Counted from the stretch's first letter, positions 19,809 through 30,980 are shown. The stretch is 64,000 bases of DNA from Ancylobacter sp. WKF20 (GCF_029760895.1 NZ_CP121679.1:3020001-3084000); one strand, 5' to 3'. Program-made: numbers and translations. The notes: a model not told the origin generated them from the letters alone.

Positions 19809-20657
19809 CTAGTCGGCGGCGGCGCTCAGCGGCTGATGCCGGCTCACGACTTCCATGATGGCGCGCCGCAGCCCGCCCTCGGCGGTTACTCCGAAATTAT
19901 AGTGGCTCGCCGAAAACGGGCCGGGCTCGCCGGGATGGGCCGAGCGGAAGCCGACATAGACCCCCTGAAAGCTACCATCCTCGCCAAGCAGCGCCGCACC
20001 CGACGCCCCCCCTTCGGCATCGCAGTCGATCGCCACCTCGCGCAGGCCATCGGGCGCGCGGGCGGTCTGCATGCGGGCCTGGCAGCGCTGAAGCGAATGC
20101 GCCTCGACACCGCCGGTGCGTGCCGCCGCCGCCAGAACCAGCGGGCCGGGCACCTTGAGCACCGAACCGAGCGGGTAAGGCCGCACGCCGGCCACGAAGC
20201 GGGTGAGCGGCACCACCGCCCAATCGCGCATGGCCGCGTCGGCATAGGGTTCGCGTGAGCCGCACAGCGTGTCGGTCACGCGGATCGGGACCACCTGGCG
20301 CTCGCCCGGCGTGTCGATCTCGAAGGTGCAGGCGCCCGCCGCGTCGCGCGGGCGCCCGTTGGGGGCGAATAGCATGTGAGCGGCGGTGACTATGACATTG
20401 CCAGCCCCAACGAGCTGCCCGGTGCCGACCGCGCCGCCGCAGCGCACGAGGCCGGTGGCGCCGAAGCGCGAGGCGAGTTGCGGACCGGAAAGCCCCATCG
20501 TGCGGGCGAACTCGGCCGGGGTGAGGCGATCGTCGGTGTCGATCATCACCGCCGAGGACGGCAGGTCGCGCGCCAGCGCGGCCGGGCCGACGGCGACAAC
20601 CGCCAGCTGGATGACGGCGGCCACGGTGCGTGAGCGGATCGCCCGGCAAGCCCGCAT
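19809..20657 (-). CDS. Secreted trypsin-like serine protease
   Basis: 282 aa. A signal peptide (to about residue 30, ALARD) is followed by a chymotrypsin-fold domain. The catalytic triad is readable: His in VTAAHML, Asp in MRDWAVVPL and Ser in EGGASGAALL. Cysteine pairs fit disulfides. The expected location is the periplasm or outside the cell. The start ATG 20657 has a strong GGGGGAG site. The sequence resembles the trypsin-like peptidases common in Hyphomicrobiales that have no assigned substrate. Confidence 0.88.
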   Translation of the reverse strand: MRACRAIRSRTVAAVIQLAVVAVGPAALARDLPSSAVMIDTDDRLTPAEFARTMGLSGPQLASRFGATGLVRCGGAVGTGQLVGAGNVIVTAAHMLFAPNGRPRDAAGACTFEIDTPGERQVVPIRVTDTLCGSREPYADAAMRDWAVVPLTRFVAGVRPYPLGSVLKVPGPLVLAAAARTGGVEAHSLQRCQARMQTARAPDGLREVAIDCDAEGGASGAALLGEDGSFQGVYVGFRSAHPGEPGPFSASHYNFGVTAEGGLRRAIMEVVSRHQPLSAAAD

Positions 20658-20887
20658 CGGCTCCCCCTTTTGTGATGGAACAAAGGAGCCGCAGGATGAT
20701 GTCGGGTTCGTGGCACGTAGAGGTAGCCCGCCCCTCCCGCGAAAAATCGCTGCATTTTACCAGCGGGCCATGCGCTTCCCGCACCCCTGCCCATACGCCA
20801 CCTTCGTCGCAGAAAGCCCCACGCATGCTTGCCGAGGCTCGATGCCGGGGCTAAGGCGTGCGGTGCAATATGGGAGTGCTCCCGATC

Positions 20888-22123
20888 ATGGCGGACAGAT
20901 CGGCGGATATGACGATTTCGGCAGAGGCCGGCGGCTCGGTGCTGGCGGCGCGCTATGTGGCGCGCATGGCCTCGGGCGACATCGCCCCCGATCCCGGCCA
21001 GGCCAAGGTCGTCGCGGCGCTTGCCCAGCTCGAGCAGCGCATCGCCGCCCGGCGCCTCGCCCGCAAGACCTCCGCACTTGGCTGGCTGTTCGCCCGGCGC
21101 GAGGACACCATCCCAAAAGTGCGCGGCCTCTACATTCATGGCTCGGTCGGGCGCGGCAAGACCATGCTGGTCGACCTGTTCTATGAGTGTGTGGCGGTAC
21201 GCAAGCGCAAACGCCGGGCGCATTTCCACGAATTCATGGCCGACGTGCACGCCCGCATCTTCCAGATTCGGGCCGAGATGAAGGCGGGCCGGATCAAGGA
21301 GTCCGATCCCATCACCCTCGTCGCCGCCGCGCTCTACGAGGAGGCGTGGCTGCTCTGCTTCGACGAGTTCCACGTCACCGACATCGCCGACGCGATGATC
21401 CTCGGCCGGCTGTTCGAGAAGCTGTTCGACCTCGGCGTGGTCATCGTCGCCACCTCGAATGTGGCGCCGGAAAATCTCTATGAGGGCGGCCTCAACCGCG
21501 CGCTGTTCCTGCCCTTCATCGCCATGATCCAGCAGCACATGGATGTGGTGCGCATCGAATCCCCGACCGACTACCGCATGGAGAAGCTGGGCGGCGTGCG
21601 CACCTGGTATGTGCCGCGCGCCGATCAGGACATGACGGACATCGACCGGGAGATGGAGAAGGTCTGGCACCGCGTTGCGGGCGTCGATGGCGGCGCGCCG
21701 ACCACGCTGCTCTCCGGCGGGCGCAGCATCCCGGTGCCGCGCGCCGGCGGAGGCGCCGCGCGCTTCGCTTTCCACGATCTCTGCGGCGTACCGCTCGGCG
21801 CCAGCGACTATCTGCGCATCGCCCGCAGCTACCACACCGTGCTGATCGACCATATCCCGGTGCTTGACCAGGACCGGCGCAACGAGGCCAAGCGCTTCAT
21901 CACCCTGATCGACGAATTCTACGAGAAGGGCGTGAAGGTCGTCGCCTCGGCCGACAGCGATCCCGAGCATCTCTATGTCGGCACCGAGGGCGCGGAAGCC
22001 TTCGAATGGGCCCGCACCGTGTCGCGCCTGCACGAGATGGGCTCGTCGGACTACATCGCCCGCCCGCATGGCCGGGGCGATTCGCAGGCGAGCGGCAATA
22101 CGACGGGCCTTGTCGAAACCTGA
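20888..22123 (+). CDS. zapE: Cell division protein ZapE (AFG1-like ATPase)
   Basis: About 411 aa. AAA-type ATPase of the AFG1/ZapE family: Walker A GSVGRGKTMLVD, Walker B LLCFDEFHVTDIADAMIL, and ATSNVAPENLYEGGLNR as sensor region. In E. coli ZapE destabilises FtsZ polymers at the constricting ring; mitochondrial AFG1 works in respiratory-complex quality control. In alphaproteobacteria the gene commonly sits just before mdh, as it nearly does here. The start is uncertain among GTG 20858, ATG 20870 and ATG 20888; I prefer 20888 because GGGAG lies 11 bases upstream. Confidence 0.9.
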   Translation: MADRSADMTISAEAGGSVLAARYVARMASGDIAPDPGQAKVVAALAQLEQRIAARRLARKTSALGWLFARREDTIPKVRGLYIHGSVGRGKTMLVDLFYECVAVRKRKRRAHFHEFMADVHARIFQIRAEMKAGRIKESDPITLVAAALYEEAWLLCFDEFHVTDIADAMILGRLFEKLFDLGVVIVATSNVAPENLYEGGLNRALFLPFIAMIQQHMDVVRIESPTDYRMEKLGGVRTWYVPRADQDMTDIDREMEKVWHRVAGVDGGAPTTLLSGGRSIPVPRAGGGAARFAFHDLCGVPLGASDYLRIARSYHTVLIDHIPVLDQDRRNEAKRFITLIDEFYEKGVKVVASADSDPEHLYVGTEGAEAFEWARTVSRLHEMGSSDYIARPHGRGDSQASGNTTGLVET

Positions 22124-22200
22124 TCACGCCGGGGCACGGCAGACTTGATGCTGACATATGCCGCGCGACTATGGACGCGGACCGACCGGACAGCCGCATC

Positions 22201-22920
22201 ATGAGCCGCACCCACCATCCCAGAACCAGCACCCTGCCCCATGTCTGCGCCCTCACCGGTCAGGTTCTGACCGACAGGAACGGCGTGCGGCTCGACATGC
22301 TGCGCCCCACGCTCGCCGAACATATTCGCGCAGCGCATCCCGGCCTTGCGCCAGACGCACACATCTCCCGCAAGGCGCTGGCCCGCGAGCGTGCCGCCTA
22401 TATCGCCGCGACCCTTCAGGCCGAGCGCGGCGACCTCACCCAGCTCGACCATGATGTGATCGACAGTCTCGCCGAAAACGACATCCTGACCGAGAACATC
22501 GAGGCCGAGATCGACAGCGGCCGCACCTTCGGCGAGCGCGCGGCGGATGGCATCGCCAGCTTCGGCGGTAGCTGGGTCTTCATCATTTCCTTCATGGCGT
22601 TCATCGTTGTCTGGATGAGCCTGAACGTCGCCGGCCTGCTCGGCGCCTTCGACCCTTACCCCTTCATTTTGCTCAATCTTGTGCTCTCCTGCATCGCCGC
22701 GCTGCAGGCGCCGGTCATCATGATGAGCCAGAAGCGGCAGGAGGCGAAGGACCGGCGCCGCTCGGAGAACGACTACCGGGTGAACCTGAAGGCGGAGCTG
22801 GAGATCCGCCACCTGCACGAGAAGATCGACCACATGCTGACGCGCCAATGGGAGCGACTGGCGGAGATACAGGCGATCCAGATCGAACTGATGGAAGACT
22901 TGGCGGAACGCCGCCGATAG
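22201..22920 (+). CDS. DUF1003 domain membrane protein
   Basis: About 239 aa. The central DUF1003 region has two adjacent transmembrane helices (WVFIISFMAFIVVWMSLNVA and PFILLNLVLSCIAALQAPVI). It is preceded by GERAADGIASFGGSW and followed by a charged coiled coil with MSQKRQEAKDRRR. The family is widespread and of unknown role. The N-terminal 80 residues carry a short cytosolic segment starting CALTGQ. An upstream in-frame ATG at 22171 would add ten residues; neither start has a clear ribosome-binding site. Confidence 0.82.
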   Translation: MSRTHHPRTSTLPHVCALTGQVLTDRNGVRLDMLRPTLAEHIRAAHPGLAPDAHISRKALARERAAYIAATLQAERGDLTQLDHDVIDSLAENDILTENIEAEIDSGRTFGERAADGIASFGGSWVFIISFMAFIVVWMSLNVAGLLGAFDPYPFILLNLVLSCIAALQAPVIMMSQKRQEAKDRRRSENDYRVNLKAELEIRHLHEKIDHMLTRQWERLAEIQAIQIELMEDLAERRR

Positions 22921-22937
22921 GCATCCAGTATTTCGTA

Positions 22938-22954
22938 TACCATTGGAATTGGTA
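22938..22954. promoter_or_regulatory. Palindrome upstream of mdh
   Basis: TACCATTGGAATTGGTA, a near-perfect 17-bp inverted repeat with arms TACCA and TGGTA. It lies 124 bp before the mdh start, in a short AT-richer stretch. It may be an operator or part of the end of the DUF1003 transcript. No regulator is recognised. Confidence 0.3.
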
Positions 22955-22966
22955 GCAAAGTTGTAG

Positions 22967-24043
<1,077 letters not shown>

Positions 24044-24383
24044 GCCGTCCGGCAGCCTATGAACCGCGCCGCCCGGGCCCGCCCGGTCGGCGCACAAGTC
24101 ACCCGCCGCACCCGTGCGGCGGGTTGGAAGCCGCCTTCGGACACGCGAACCTTGGGGGATTGCGCTGACCTTGGGTTACTTCCAAGTGACAAGTTGCCAT
24201 TTTGCATGACGGTGCCGCATTCCTGCGGCATTCATGAAGTCAACACGAGACCTATATACTCGCTGATTAAGCGCTTTCGCTCCGAGCCTCGGAGCACCGG
24301 ACCCTAGGCCGCCCCCCGCCGGGCACCGACGACCGGCTGTAAAGCGTCTCCACCGGACCGCAGCGGTCCCCCAGGAGCCGACG
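24044..24383. other. mdh-sucA intergenic region (promoter and hairpins, no sucCD)
   Basis: 340 bp without a gene. It contains a terminator-like stem (listed separately), a second stem TGCCGCA-ttcc-TGCGGCA near 24213-24230, the palindrome CTCCGAGcCTCGGAG near 24280-24294, and a possible -10 box TATACT (24255-24260). This suggests sucA has its own promoter. SucC and SucD, which often lie here in related bacteria, are absent. Confidence 0.55.
24102..24123 (+). terminator. Stem-loop after mdh
   Basis: Perfect 9-bp stem CCCGCCGCA / TGCGGCGGG with a CCCG loop, 58 bases after the mdh stop. It is followed by TTGG rather than a T-run, so termination may be partial. Confidence 0.5.
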
Positions 24384-27362
24384 ATGTCGCGCGCGGACTT
24401 GAACGAAGTTTTCCTGAACACCTCCTTCCTCTACGGCGCCAATGCGGCCTGGATCGAGGATCTGTACGCCCGCTACGAGGCGGATCCCTCCTCCGTCGAC
24501 GCGCAGTGGCAGGCCTTCTTCGCCGGCCTCAAGGATGCGCCGGCCGACGTCGAGAAGAGCGCCCGCGGCGCCTCGTGGAAGAAGCAGGGCTGGCCGATCC
24601 ACGCCAATGGCGAGCTGGTCTCGGCCATGGACGGCAACTGGATCGAGGTCGAGAAGGCGGTCGGCAAGAAGGTCGAGGCCAAGGTCGCCGAGAAGGCCCA
24701 GAAGACCGGTGTCGAGCTCAGCTCCGCCGATGTCCAGCAGGCCACCCGCGACTCGGTCAAGGCGCTGATGATGATCCGCGCCTACCGGATGCGCGGCCAT
24801 CTCCATGCCAAGCTCGACCCGCTCGGTCTTGAGCCGGAGCGTTCCGCGCCCGAGCTCGACCCGGCGTCCTACGGCTTCCAGGAAGCCGATCTCGACCGGC
24901 CGATCTTCATCGACCACGTGCTCGGCATGGAATTCGCGACCGTCCGCCAGATGGTCGCCATCCTCCAGCGCACCTACTGCCACACGCTCGGCGTCGAGTT
25001 CATGCACATCTCCTCGCCCGAGGAGAAGGCGTGGATCCAGGAGCGCATCGAAGGGCCCGACAAGGAGATCACCTTCACCCGCGAGGGCAAGCGCGCGATC
25101 CTCAACAAGCTGGTCGAGGCGGAAGGCTTCGAGAAGTTCCTCGATGTCCGCTACACCGGCACCAAGCGCTTCGGCCTCGATGGCGGCGAGTCGCTGATTC
25201 CGGCGCTGGAGCAGATCATCAAGCGCGGCGGCCAGCTCGGCGTGCAGGAGATCGTGTTCGGCATGGCTCATCGCGGCCGCCTCAACACGCTGACCCAGGT
25301 GATGGGCAAGCCGCACCGCGCGCTGTTCCACGAGTTCAAGGGCGGCTCCTGGGCCCCCGACGAGGTCGAGGGCTCCGGCGACGTGAAGTATCACCTCGGC
25401 GCCTCCTCGGACCGCGAGTTCGACGGCAACAAGGTCCATCTGTCGCTCACCGCCAACCCGTCGCATCTCGAGATCGTCGATCCCGTTGTGCTCGGCAAGT
25501 CGCGCGCCAAGCAGGATCTGCTCGGCGATATCGAGCGCACGCAGGTGCTGCCGCTGCTGATCCATGGTGACGCGGCCTTTGCCGGCCAGGGCGTCGTCGC
25601 CGAGTGCCTCGGCCTCTCCGGCCTGAAGGGTCACCGCACCGGCGGCTCGATCCACTTCATCATCAACAACCAGATCGGCTTCACCACCTATCCGCGCTTC
25701 TCGCGCTCCTCGCCCTATCCGTCGGATGTGGCGAAGACCATCGAGGCGCCGATCTTCCACGTGAATGGCGACGACCCGGAAGCCGTCACCTTCGCCGCCA
25801 AGATCGCCATCGAGTTCCGCCAGCGCTTCAAGAAGCCGGTGGTGGTCGACATGTTCTGCTACCGCCGCTTCGGCCACAATGAAGGCGACGAGCCCGCCTT
25901 CACCCAGCCGCTGATGTACAAGGCGATCAAGCAGCACCCGACCACGCTGGAGCTCTACGGCAAGAAGCTCGAAGCCGAGGGCGCGATCGAGGCCGGCGAG
26001 TTCGATCGCATGAAGGCCGAGTGGCGCGCGCGTCTCGACACCGAGTACGAGGCGGGCCAGGCCTACAAGCCGAACAAGGCCGACTGGCTGGACGGCCGCT
26101 GGGCCGGCCTCAAGGCCGCTGCCTCCGAGGACGATCCGCGCCGCGGCAATACCGGCGTGGCGATCGACGTGCTCAAGGAGATCGGCGACAAGATCACCAC
26201 CGTGCCGGAGGGCTTCCACCTCCACCGCACCATCCAGCGCTTCCTTGACGCGCGCCGTAAGGCGATCCTTGAGGACGGCGCGGGCATCGACTGGTCGACG
26301 GCGGAGGCGCTCGCCTTCACCACGCTCCAGCTCGAAGGCCACCCGGTGCGCCTCTCCGGCCAGGATTGCGAGCGCGGCACCTTCTCCCAGCGCCATTCGG
26401 TGCTGATCGACCAGGAGACCGAGGAGCGCCACACGCCCTTCAACTATCTCCGCGAGGGCCAGGGCCGTTACGAGGTCATCAACTCGATGCTCTCGGAAGA
26501 GGCGGTGCTCGGCTTCGAGTATGGCTACTCGCTCTCCGAGCCCAACGCGCTGGTGATGTGGGAAGCGCAGTTCGGCGACTTCGCCAATGGCGCGCAGGTC
26601 ATCTTCGACCAGTTCCTCTCCTCGGGCGAGCGCAAGTGGCTGCGCATGTCCGGCCTCGTCTGCCTGCTGCCGCATGGTTATGAGGGCCAGGGCCCGGAGC
26701 ACTCCTCCGCCCGCCTCGAGCGCTTTCTGCAGATGTGCGCCGAAGACAACATGCAGGTCGCCAACTGCACGACGCCGGCGAACTACTTCCACATCCTGCG
26801 CCGCCAGCTGAAGCGCGACTTCCGCAAGCCGCTGATCCTGATGACGCCGAAGAGCCTGCTGCGCCACAAGCGCGCCGTCTCCACGCTCGCCGAGTTCGAC
26901 GCCGGAACCAGCTTCCACCGCGTGCTGTGGGACGACGCGGATCGCGCGCACACCAACCAGCCGGCCGAGGCGGTGAAGCTGAAGGCCGATGGCGAGATCC
27001 GCCGCGTCGTGCTCTGCTCGGGCAAGGTCTATTACGACCTCTATGAGGAGCGCGAGCGTCGCGGCATCGACGATGTCTATCTGATGCGCGTGGAGCAGCT
27101 CTTCCCGTTCCCGCTCAAGACGCTGGCTCAGGAGATTTCCCGCTTCAAGCAGGCGGAAGTCGTCTGGTGCCAGGAAGAGCCGAAGAACCAGGGCGGCTGG
27201 GCCTTCGTGCAGCCTTATCTGGAGTGGGTGCTGGAGCAGGCGGGCTCGGCCTCGTCGCGCCCGCGCTACACTGGCCGTCCGGCGTCCGCGGCAACGGCGA
27301 CGGGCCTGATGTCCAAGCATCTCGCGCAGCTCAAGGCGTTCCTCGCGGACGCTCTGGGCTGA
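24384..27362 (+). CDS. sucA: 2-oxoglutarate dehydrogenase E1 component
   Basis: 992 aa. Thiamine-diphosphate-dependent decarboxylase of the 2-oxoglutarate dehydrogenase complex. The family N-terminal E2-contact segment (SFLYGANAAWIEDLYARYE), the TPP region with GMAHRGRLNTL, the metal-binding GDAAFAGQGVV and the later transketolase-like part (LPHGYEGQGPEHSSARLERF) are present. The length is normal. The start ATG 24384 follows AGGAGCC. It is followed by sucB after 62 bases; the E3 component lpdA is in the same cluster. Confidence 0.96.
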   Translation: MSRADLNEVFLNTSFLYGANAAWIEDLYARYEADPSSVDAQWQAFFAGLKDAPADVEKSARGASWKKQGWPIHANGELVSAMDGNWIEVEKAVGKKVEAKVAEKAQKTGVELSSADVQQATRDSVKALMMIRAYRMRGHLHAKLDPLGLEPERSAPELDPASYGFQEADLDRPIFIDHVLGMEFATVRQMVAILQRTYCHTLGVEFMHISSPEEKAWIQERIEGPDKEITFTREGKRAILNKLVEAEGFEKFLDVRYTGTKRFGLDGGESLIPALEQIIKRGGQLGVQEIVFGMAHRGRLNTLTQVMGKPHRALFHEFKGGSWAPDEVEGSGDVKYHLGASSDREFDGNKVHLSLTANPSHLEIVDPVVLGKSRAKQDLLGDIERTQVLPLLIHGDAAFAGQGVVAECLGLSGLKGHRTGGSIHFIINNQIGFTTYPRFSRSSPYPSDVAKTIEAPIFHVNGDDPEAVTFAAKIAIEFRQRFKKPVVVDMFCYRRFGHNEGDEPAFTQPLMYKAIKQHPTTLELYGKKLEAEGAIEAGEFDRMKAEWRARLDTEYEAGQAYKPNKADWLDGRWAGLKAAASEDDPRRGNTGVAIDVLKEIGDKITTVPEGFHLHRTIQRFLDARRKAILEDGAGIDWSTAEALAFTTLQLEGHPVRLSGQDCERGTFSQRHSVLIDQETEERHTPFNYLREGQGRYEVINSMLSEEAVLGFEYGYSLSEPNALVMWEAQFGDFANGAQVIFDQFLSSGERKWLRMSGLVCLLPHGYEGQGPEHSSARLERFLQMCAEDNMQVANCTTPANYFHILRRQLKRDFRKPLILMTPKSLLRHKRAVSTLAEFDAGTSFHRVLWDDADRAHTNQPAEAVKLKADGEIRRVVLCSGKVYYDLYEERERRGIDDVYLMRVEQLFPFPLKTLAQEISRFKQAEVVWCQEEPKNQGGWAFVQPYLEWVLEQAGSASSRPRYTGRPASAATATGLMSKHLAQLKAFLADALG

Positions 27363-27424
27363 TATTCCGACTGAACTGAGGGAGTGCCGGTCCAGGGGCC
27401 GGCAAAGGGTGAGGAACAACGAGC

Positions 27425-28666
27425 ATGGCCACCGAGATCCGCGTTCCGACGCTGGGCGAATCGGTCACCGAGGCGACCATCGGCAAGTGGTTCAAGAAGG
27501 CCGGCGAGGCGGTCGCGGCCGACGAGCCGATCGTCGAGCTGGAGACTGACAAGGTCACCATCGAGGTTCCCGCCCCGGCGGCCGGCGTGCTGTCCGAGAT
27601 CGTCGCCAAGGATGGCGAGACGGTCGGCGTGGGCGCGCTGCTCGGCTCCATCGGCGAGGGCGGCGCGGCCGCCAAGGCCGCTCCGGCCGCGGCCCCCGCG
27701 CCCGCCAAGGCGGAAGCCCCGAAGGTCGAGGCTCCCAAGCCCGCCGCCCCGGCGCCCGCTGCGGCCCCCGCCGCCGCGCCGGCTGGCGCCAACGGCCCCG
27801 CCGTCGCCAAGCTTGCCGCCGAGAGCGGCCTCAACCCGGCGATGCTCGCCGGCTCCGGCAAGGATGGCCGCGTGACCAAGGGCGACATGCTCGCGGCTAT
27901 CGCGACTGCCCCGGCTGCGGCCGCCGCCCCTGTCACCGTGCGCGCCCCCTCCGCGCCGGACGATGCCGCGCGCGAAGAGCGCGTGAAGATGACCAAGCTG
28001 CGCCAGACCATCGCCAAGCGGCTGAAGGACGCGCAGAGCACCGCGGCGATGCTCACCACCTTCAACGATGTCGACATGTCGGCGGTGATGAGCCTGCGCG
28101 CCCAGTACAAGGACGTGTTCGAGAAGAAGCACGGCGTGAAGCTGGGCTTCATGGGCTTCTTCACCAAGGCGGTGATCCAGGCCCTCAAGGACGTGCCCGA
28201 GGTCAATGCCGAGATCGACGGCAATGATCTGGTCTACAAGAACTATTACCACATCGGCATCGCCGTCGGCACCGACAAGGGCCTCGTCGTTCCGGTGGTG
28301 CGCGACGCCGACAACCTGTCGATCGCCGGTATCGAGAAGACCATTGCCGGCCTCGGCCGCAAGGCGCGCGACGGCAAGCTCGGCATCGAGGACATGCAGG
28401 GCGGCACCTTCACCATCACCAATGGCGGCATCTACGGCTCGCTGATGTCGACCCCGATCCTCAACGCGCCGCAGTCGGGCATTCTCGGCATGCACCGCAT
28501 CGAGGAGCGCCCGGTCGTGGTGAAGGGCCAGATCGTCGCCCGCCCGATGATGTATCTCGCGCTGAGCTACGATCACCGCATCGTCGACGGCAAGGGCGCC
28601 GTCACCTTCCTCGTGCGCGTCAAGGAAGCGCTGGAGGATCCGACCCGCCTCGTGCTGGATCTGTGA
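27425..28666 (+). CDS. sucB: Dihydrolipoyllysine-residue succinyltransferase (E2 of OGDH)
   Basis: 413 aa. Core of the 2-oxoglutarate dehydrogenase complex that transfers the succinyl group to CoA. One N-terminal lipoyl domain (lysine in [12 protein letters not shown] near residue 43), an Ala/Pro linker, the peripheral subunit-binding domain ([20 protein letters not shown]) and the catalytic domain with [16 protein letters not shown] and SYDHRIVDG are visible. The start has a GAGG-type site before ATG 27425. It is between sucA and the LysE-type exporter. Confidence 0.96.
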   Translation: MATEIRVPTLGESVTEATIGKWFKKAGEAVAADEPIVELETDKVTIEVPAPAAGVLSEIVAKDGETVGVGALLGSIGEGGAAAKAAPAAAPAPAKAEAPKVEAPKPAAPAPAAAPAAAPAGANGPAVAKLAAESGLNPAMLAGSGKDGRVTKGDMLAAIATAPAAAAAPVTVRAPSAPDDAAREERVKMTKLRQTIAKRLKDAQSTAAMLTTFNDVDMSAVMSLRAQYKDVFEKKHGVKLGFMGFFTKAVIQALKDVPEVNAEIDGNDLVYKNYYHIGIAVGTDKGLVVPVVRDADNLSIAGIEKTIAGLGRKARDGKLGIEDMQGGTFTITNGGIYGSLMSTPILNAPQSGILGMHRIEERPVVVKGQIVARPMMYLALSYDHRIVDGKGAVTFLVRVKEALEDPTRLVLDL

Positions 28667-28694
28667 TCCGGACCGGGCTCCGGCGGAGGGGAGA

Positions 28695-29336
28695 ATGACC
28701 TACGTCAGCGAATTCGCGGCCCTGATGGCCGTGTTCGCCGTGGTGATCGTCGCGCCGGGGGCGGATTTCGCCCTCGTCGTGCGCCAGAGCGTCGTGCATG
28801 GACGCAAAGCCGCGCTGGTCACCAGCTTCGGCATCGGCGCCTCGCTGCTGTTCCACATCTCCTACACCATCCTCGGCATCGGGCTCATCGTCTCCCAGTC
28901 TCTGGCGCTGTTCGCGCTGATCAAGTGGCTGGGCGTCGCCTATCTCGTCTATCTCGGCATCCGCTCCTTCTTCGAAACGCCGATGAATTTCGACGAGCGC
29001 GCCCTCACGGCCGATGCCGGAAAAGCGGGGCGCGTCTCGCTGCCCGCCTGCTTCGGCATGGGCTTCCTCACCAATGCGCTCAACCCCAAGCCGGTACTGT
29101 TCTTCCTGTCGCTGTTCTCGGCGATGGTGAGCCATGAGACGCCGGTGCCGGTGATCTTCCTCTATGGCATCGGCATGGCGAGCGCGCTCATCGCCTGGTT
29201 TGCCGGCGTCACCTTGTTCTTCACCAATCCCGCCGTGCGGGCACGCTTCGCGGCCGGCGGCCGCTGGTTCAACCGGGTAACCGGCGCAACCTTCGTGCTG
29301 CTCGGCCTTCGCCTCGCCGTCCAGAAGGCAGGCTGA
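28695..29336 (+). CDS. LysE/RhtB-family amino-acid exporter
   Basis: 213 aa with about six transmembrane helices. LysE-superfamily features are the N-terminal helix [31 protein letters not shown], and [20 protein letters not shown]. Members export amino acids or related metabolites. It is inserted between sucB (28 bases upstream) and lpdA (29 bases downstream) on the same strand, so it is probably co-transcribed with TCA genes. Export of an amino acid derived from 2-oxoglutarate is possible but unproven. Confidence 0.87.
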   Translation: MTYVSEFAALMAVFAVVIVAPGADFALVVRQSVVHGRKAALVTSFGIGASLLFHISYTILGIGLIVSQSLALFALIKWLGVAYLVYLGIRSFFETPMNFDERALTADAGKAGRVSLPACFGMGFLTNALNPKPVLFFLSLFSAMVSHETPVPVIFLYGIGMASALIAWFAGVTLFFTNPAVRARFAAGGRWFNRVTGATFVLLGLRLAVQKAG

Positions 29337-29365
29337 CCACCTTCGAATTCAGGGAAGCTGCGTCC

Positions 29366-30766
29366 ATGTCCTACGATCTCGTCGTCATCGGCACCGGCCC
29401 CGGCGGCTATGTGTGCGCCATCCGCGCCGCCCAGCTGGGGCTCAAGGTCGCGGTGGTCGAGAAGCGCGCCACCTTTGGCGGCACCTGCCTCAATGTCGGC
29501 TGCATCCCCTCCAAGGCGCTGCTGCACGCCTCGCACCGCTTCGAGGAAGCCGGCCACAGCTTCGCCAAGATGGGCATCAAGGTCGGTGCGCCCGAGCTGG
29601 ACCATGCCGCCTTTCTCGGCTTCAAGGACCAGGCGGTGGAAGGCAACGTCAAGGGTGTCGCCTTCCTGATGAAGAAGAACAAGGTCGACACCTATCACGG
29701 CACGGCCAGCATTCCGGCCGCCGGCAAGGTGGACATCGCCCTGGCCGACGGTTCGGCGCAGACGCTGGAGACCAAGGCCATCGTCATCGCCACCGGTTCC
29801 GACATTGCCCGTCTGCCGGGCATCGAGATCGACGAGACCCGCATCGTCTCCTCCACCGGAGCCATCGCGCTTGAGAAGGTGCCGGGCAAGCTGGTCGTCG
29901 TCGGCGCCGGCGTCATCGGCCTCGAACTCGGCAGCGTGTGGCGCCGCCTCGGCGCCGAGGTGACGGTCGTCGAATATCTCGACCGCATCCTGCCGGGCAT
30001 GGATCTTGATGTCGCGAAGTCCTTCCAGCGCATCCTGCAGAAGCAGGGCTTCGCCTTCAAGCTGGGCTCCAAGGTCACCGGCGTCGACACCTCCGGCGCC
30101 ACGCTGAAGGTTTCTGTCGAGCCCGCCGCGGGCGGCGCCGCCGAGACGCTGGAGGCCGATGTGGTGCTCGTCGCCATTGGCCGCGTGCCCTACACGCAGG
30201 GCCTTGGCCTTGAGGCGCTGGGCGTCGAGACCGACAAGCGCGGCCGCGTCGTGACTGATCATTACTACCGCACCAACGTGCCCGGCATCTTCGCCATTGG
30301 CGACGTGATCACCGGCCCGATGCTCGCCCACAAGGCCGAGGATGAGGGCGTGGCCATTGCCGAGCTGCTGGCCGGCCAGGCCGGCCATGTGAATTACGAG
30401 GTCATTCCGGGCGTGGTCTACACCCACCCGGAAGTCGCCTCCGTCGGCAAGACCGAGGAAGAACTGAAGGACGCCGGCGTCGCCTATAAGGTCGGCAAGT
30501 TCCCCTTCCTCGCCAATGGCCGCGCCAAGGCCAATGACGAGACCGATGGCTTCGTGAAGGTGCTGGCGGATGCCGCGACTGACCGGGTGCTCGGCGTCCA
30601 CATCATCGGCTCCGAGGCCGGCGAGCTCATTCACGAGGCGGCGGTGCTGATGGAATTCGGCGGCTCCTCCGAGGATCTCGCCCGCACCTGCCACGCTCAC
30701 CCCACCCGCTCGGAAGCGGTGAAGGAAGCGGCGATGGCGGCGGAGAGTCGTTCCATCCATATGTGA
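29366..30766 (+). CDS. lpdA: Dihydrolipoyl dehydrogenase (E3)
   Basis: 466 aa. FAD-disulfide oxidoreductase that reoxidises the lipoyl groups of 2-oxoacid dehydrogenase complexes with NAD+. FAD site [19 protein letters not shown], redox cysteines [16 protein letters not shown] site [15 protein letters not shown], second FAD contact GIFAIGDV, and the C-terminal His-Glu pair in CHAHPTRSE are all visible. It is the last gene of the sucA-sucB-lysE-lpdA operon, followed by a strong terminator. Confidence 0.96.
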   Translation: MSYDLVVIGTGPGGYVCAIRAAQLGLKVAVVEKRATFGGTCLNVGCIPSKALLHASHRFEEAGHSFAKMGIKVGAPELDHAAFLGFKDQAVEGNVKGVAFLMKKNKVDTYHGTASIPAAGKVDIALADGSAQTLETKAIVIATGSDIARLPGIEIDETRIVSSTGAIALEKVPGKLVVVGAGVIGLELGSVWRRLGAEVTVVEYLDRILPGMDLDVAKSFQRILQKQGFAFKLGSKVTGVDTSGATLKVSVEPAAGGAAETLEADVVLVAIGRVPYTQGLGLEALGVETDKRGRVVTDHYYRTNVPGIFAIGDVITGPMLAHKAEDEGVAIAELLAGQAGHVNYEVIPGVVYTHPEVASVGKTEEELKDAGVAYKVGKFPFLANGRAKANDETDGFVKVLADAATDRVLGVHIIGSEAGELIHEAAVLMEFGGSSEDLARTCHAHPTRSEAVKEAAMAAESRSIHM

Positions 30767-30802
30767 CGGCACCGCCCGCGGGCGACATCGCATGGCACGC
30801 AA

Positions 30803-30833
30803 AAAGGCCCGGAGGTCGTCCCTCCGGGCCTTT
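30803..30833. terminator. Strong intrinsic terminator after lpdA
   Basis: Perfect 13-bp stem AAAGGCCCGGAGG / CCTCCGGGCCTTT with a 5-base loop, flanked by A-run and T-run. It can act in both directions, ending lpdA on the plus strand and the small secreted-protein gene on the minus strand. Confidence 0.9.
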
Positions 30834-30854
30834 CGCTTGTTCAGGCGGAAAGGC

Positions 30855-30980
30855 TCAGGAGCCCTTCACCGGCGTCTGTGTCTGGGTCGTCGAGGCATGG
30901 GCGGGGCAGTCGGCGAGAGCCGCGCCGGAAATGGCGGCGGTGAAGGCCAGGGCACAGAGGGCGGTCGCGACACGCTTCAT
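30855..30980 (-). CDS. Small secreted protein, 41 aa, unknown function
   Basis: Reads MKRVATALCALAFTAAISG, then AALADCPAHASTTQTQTPVKGS. The first 23 residues are a textbook signal peptide with an ALA-D cleavage site. The predicted mature product is only about 18 residues, with one cysteine and a Thr/Gln run. A strong AGGAGAG ribosome-binding site precedes the ATG, and the lpdA terminator follows the stop. No family was recognised, although similar tiny exported proteins are common in Hyphomicrobiales. A real gene is likely because signal, ribosome site and terminator all agree. Confidence 0.65.
   Translation of the reverse strand: MKRVATALCALAFTAAISGAALADCPAHASTTQTQTPVKGS

Noticed and set aside
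24267..27419. 1050-codon minus-strand open frame over sucA
   Set aside because: Shadow of sucA; the translation has no domain or ribosome-binding site support.
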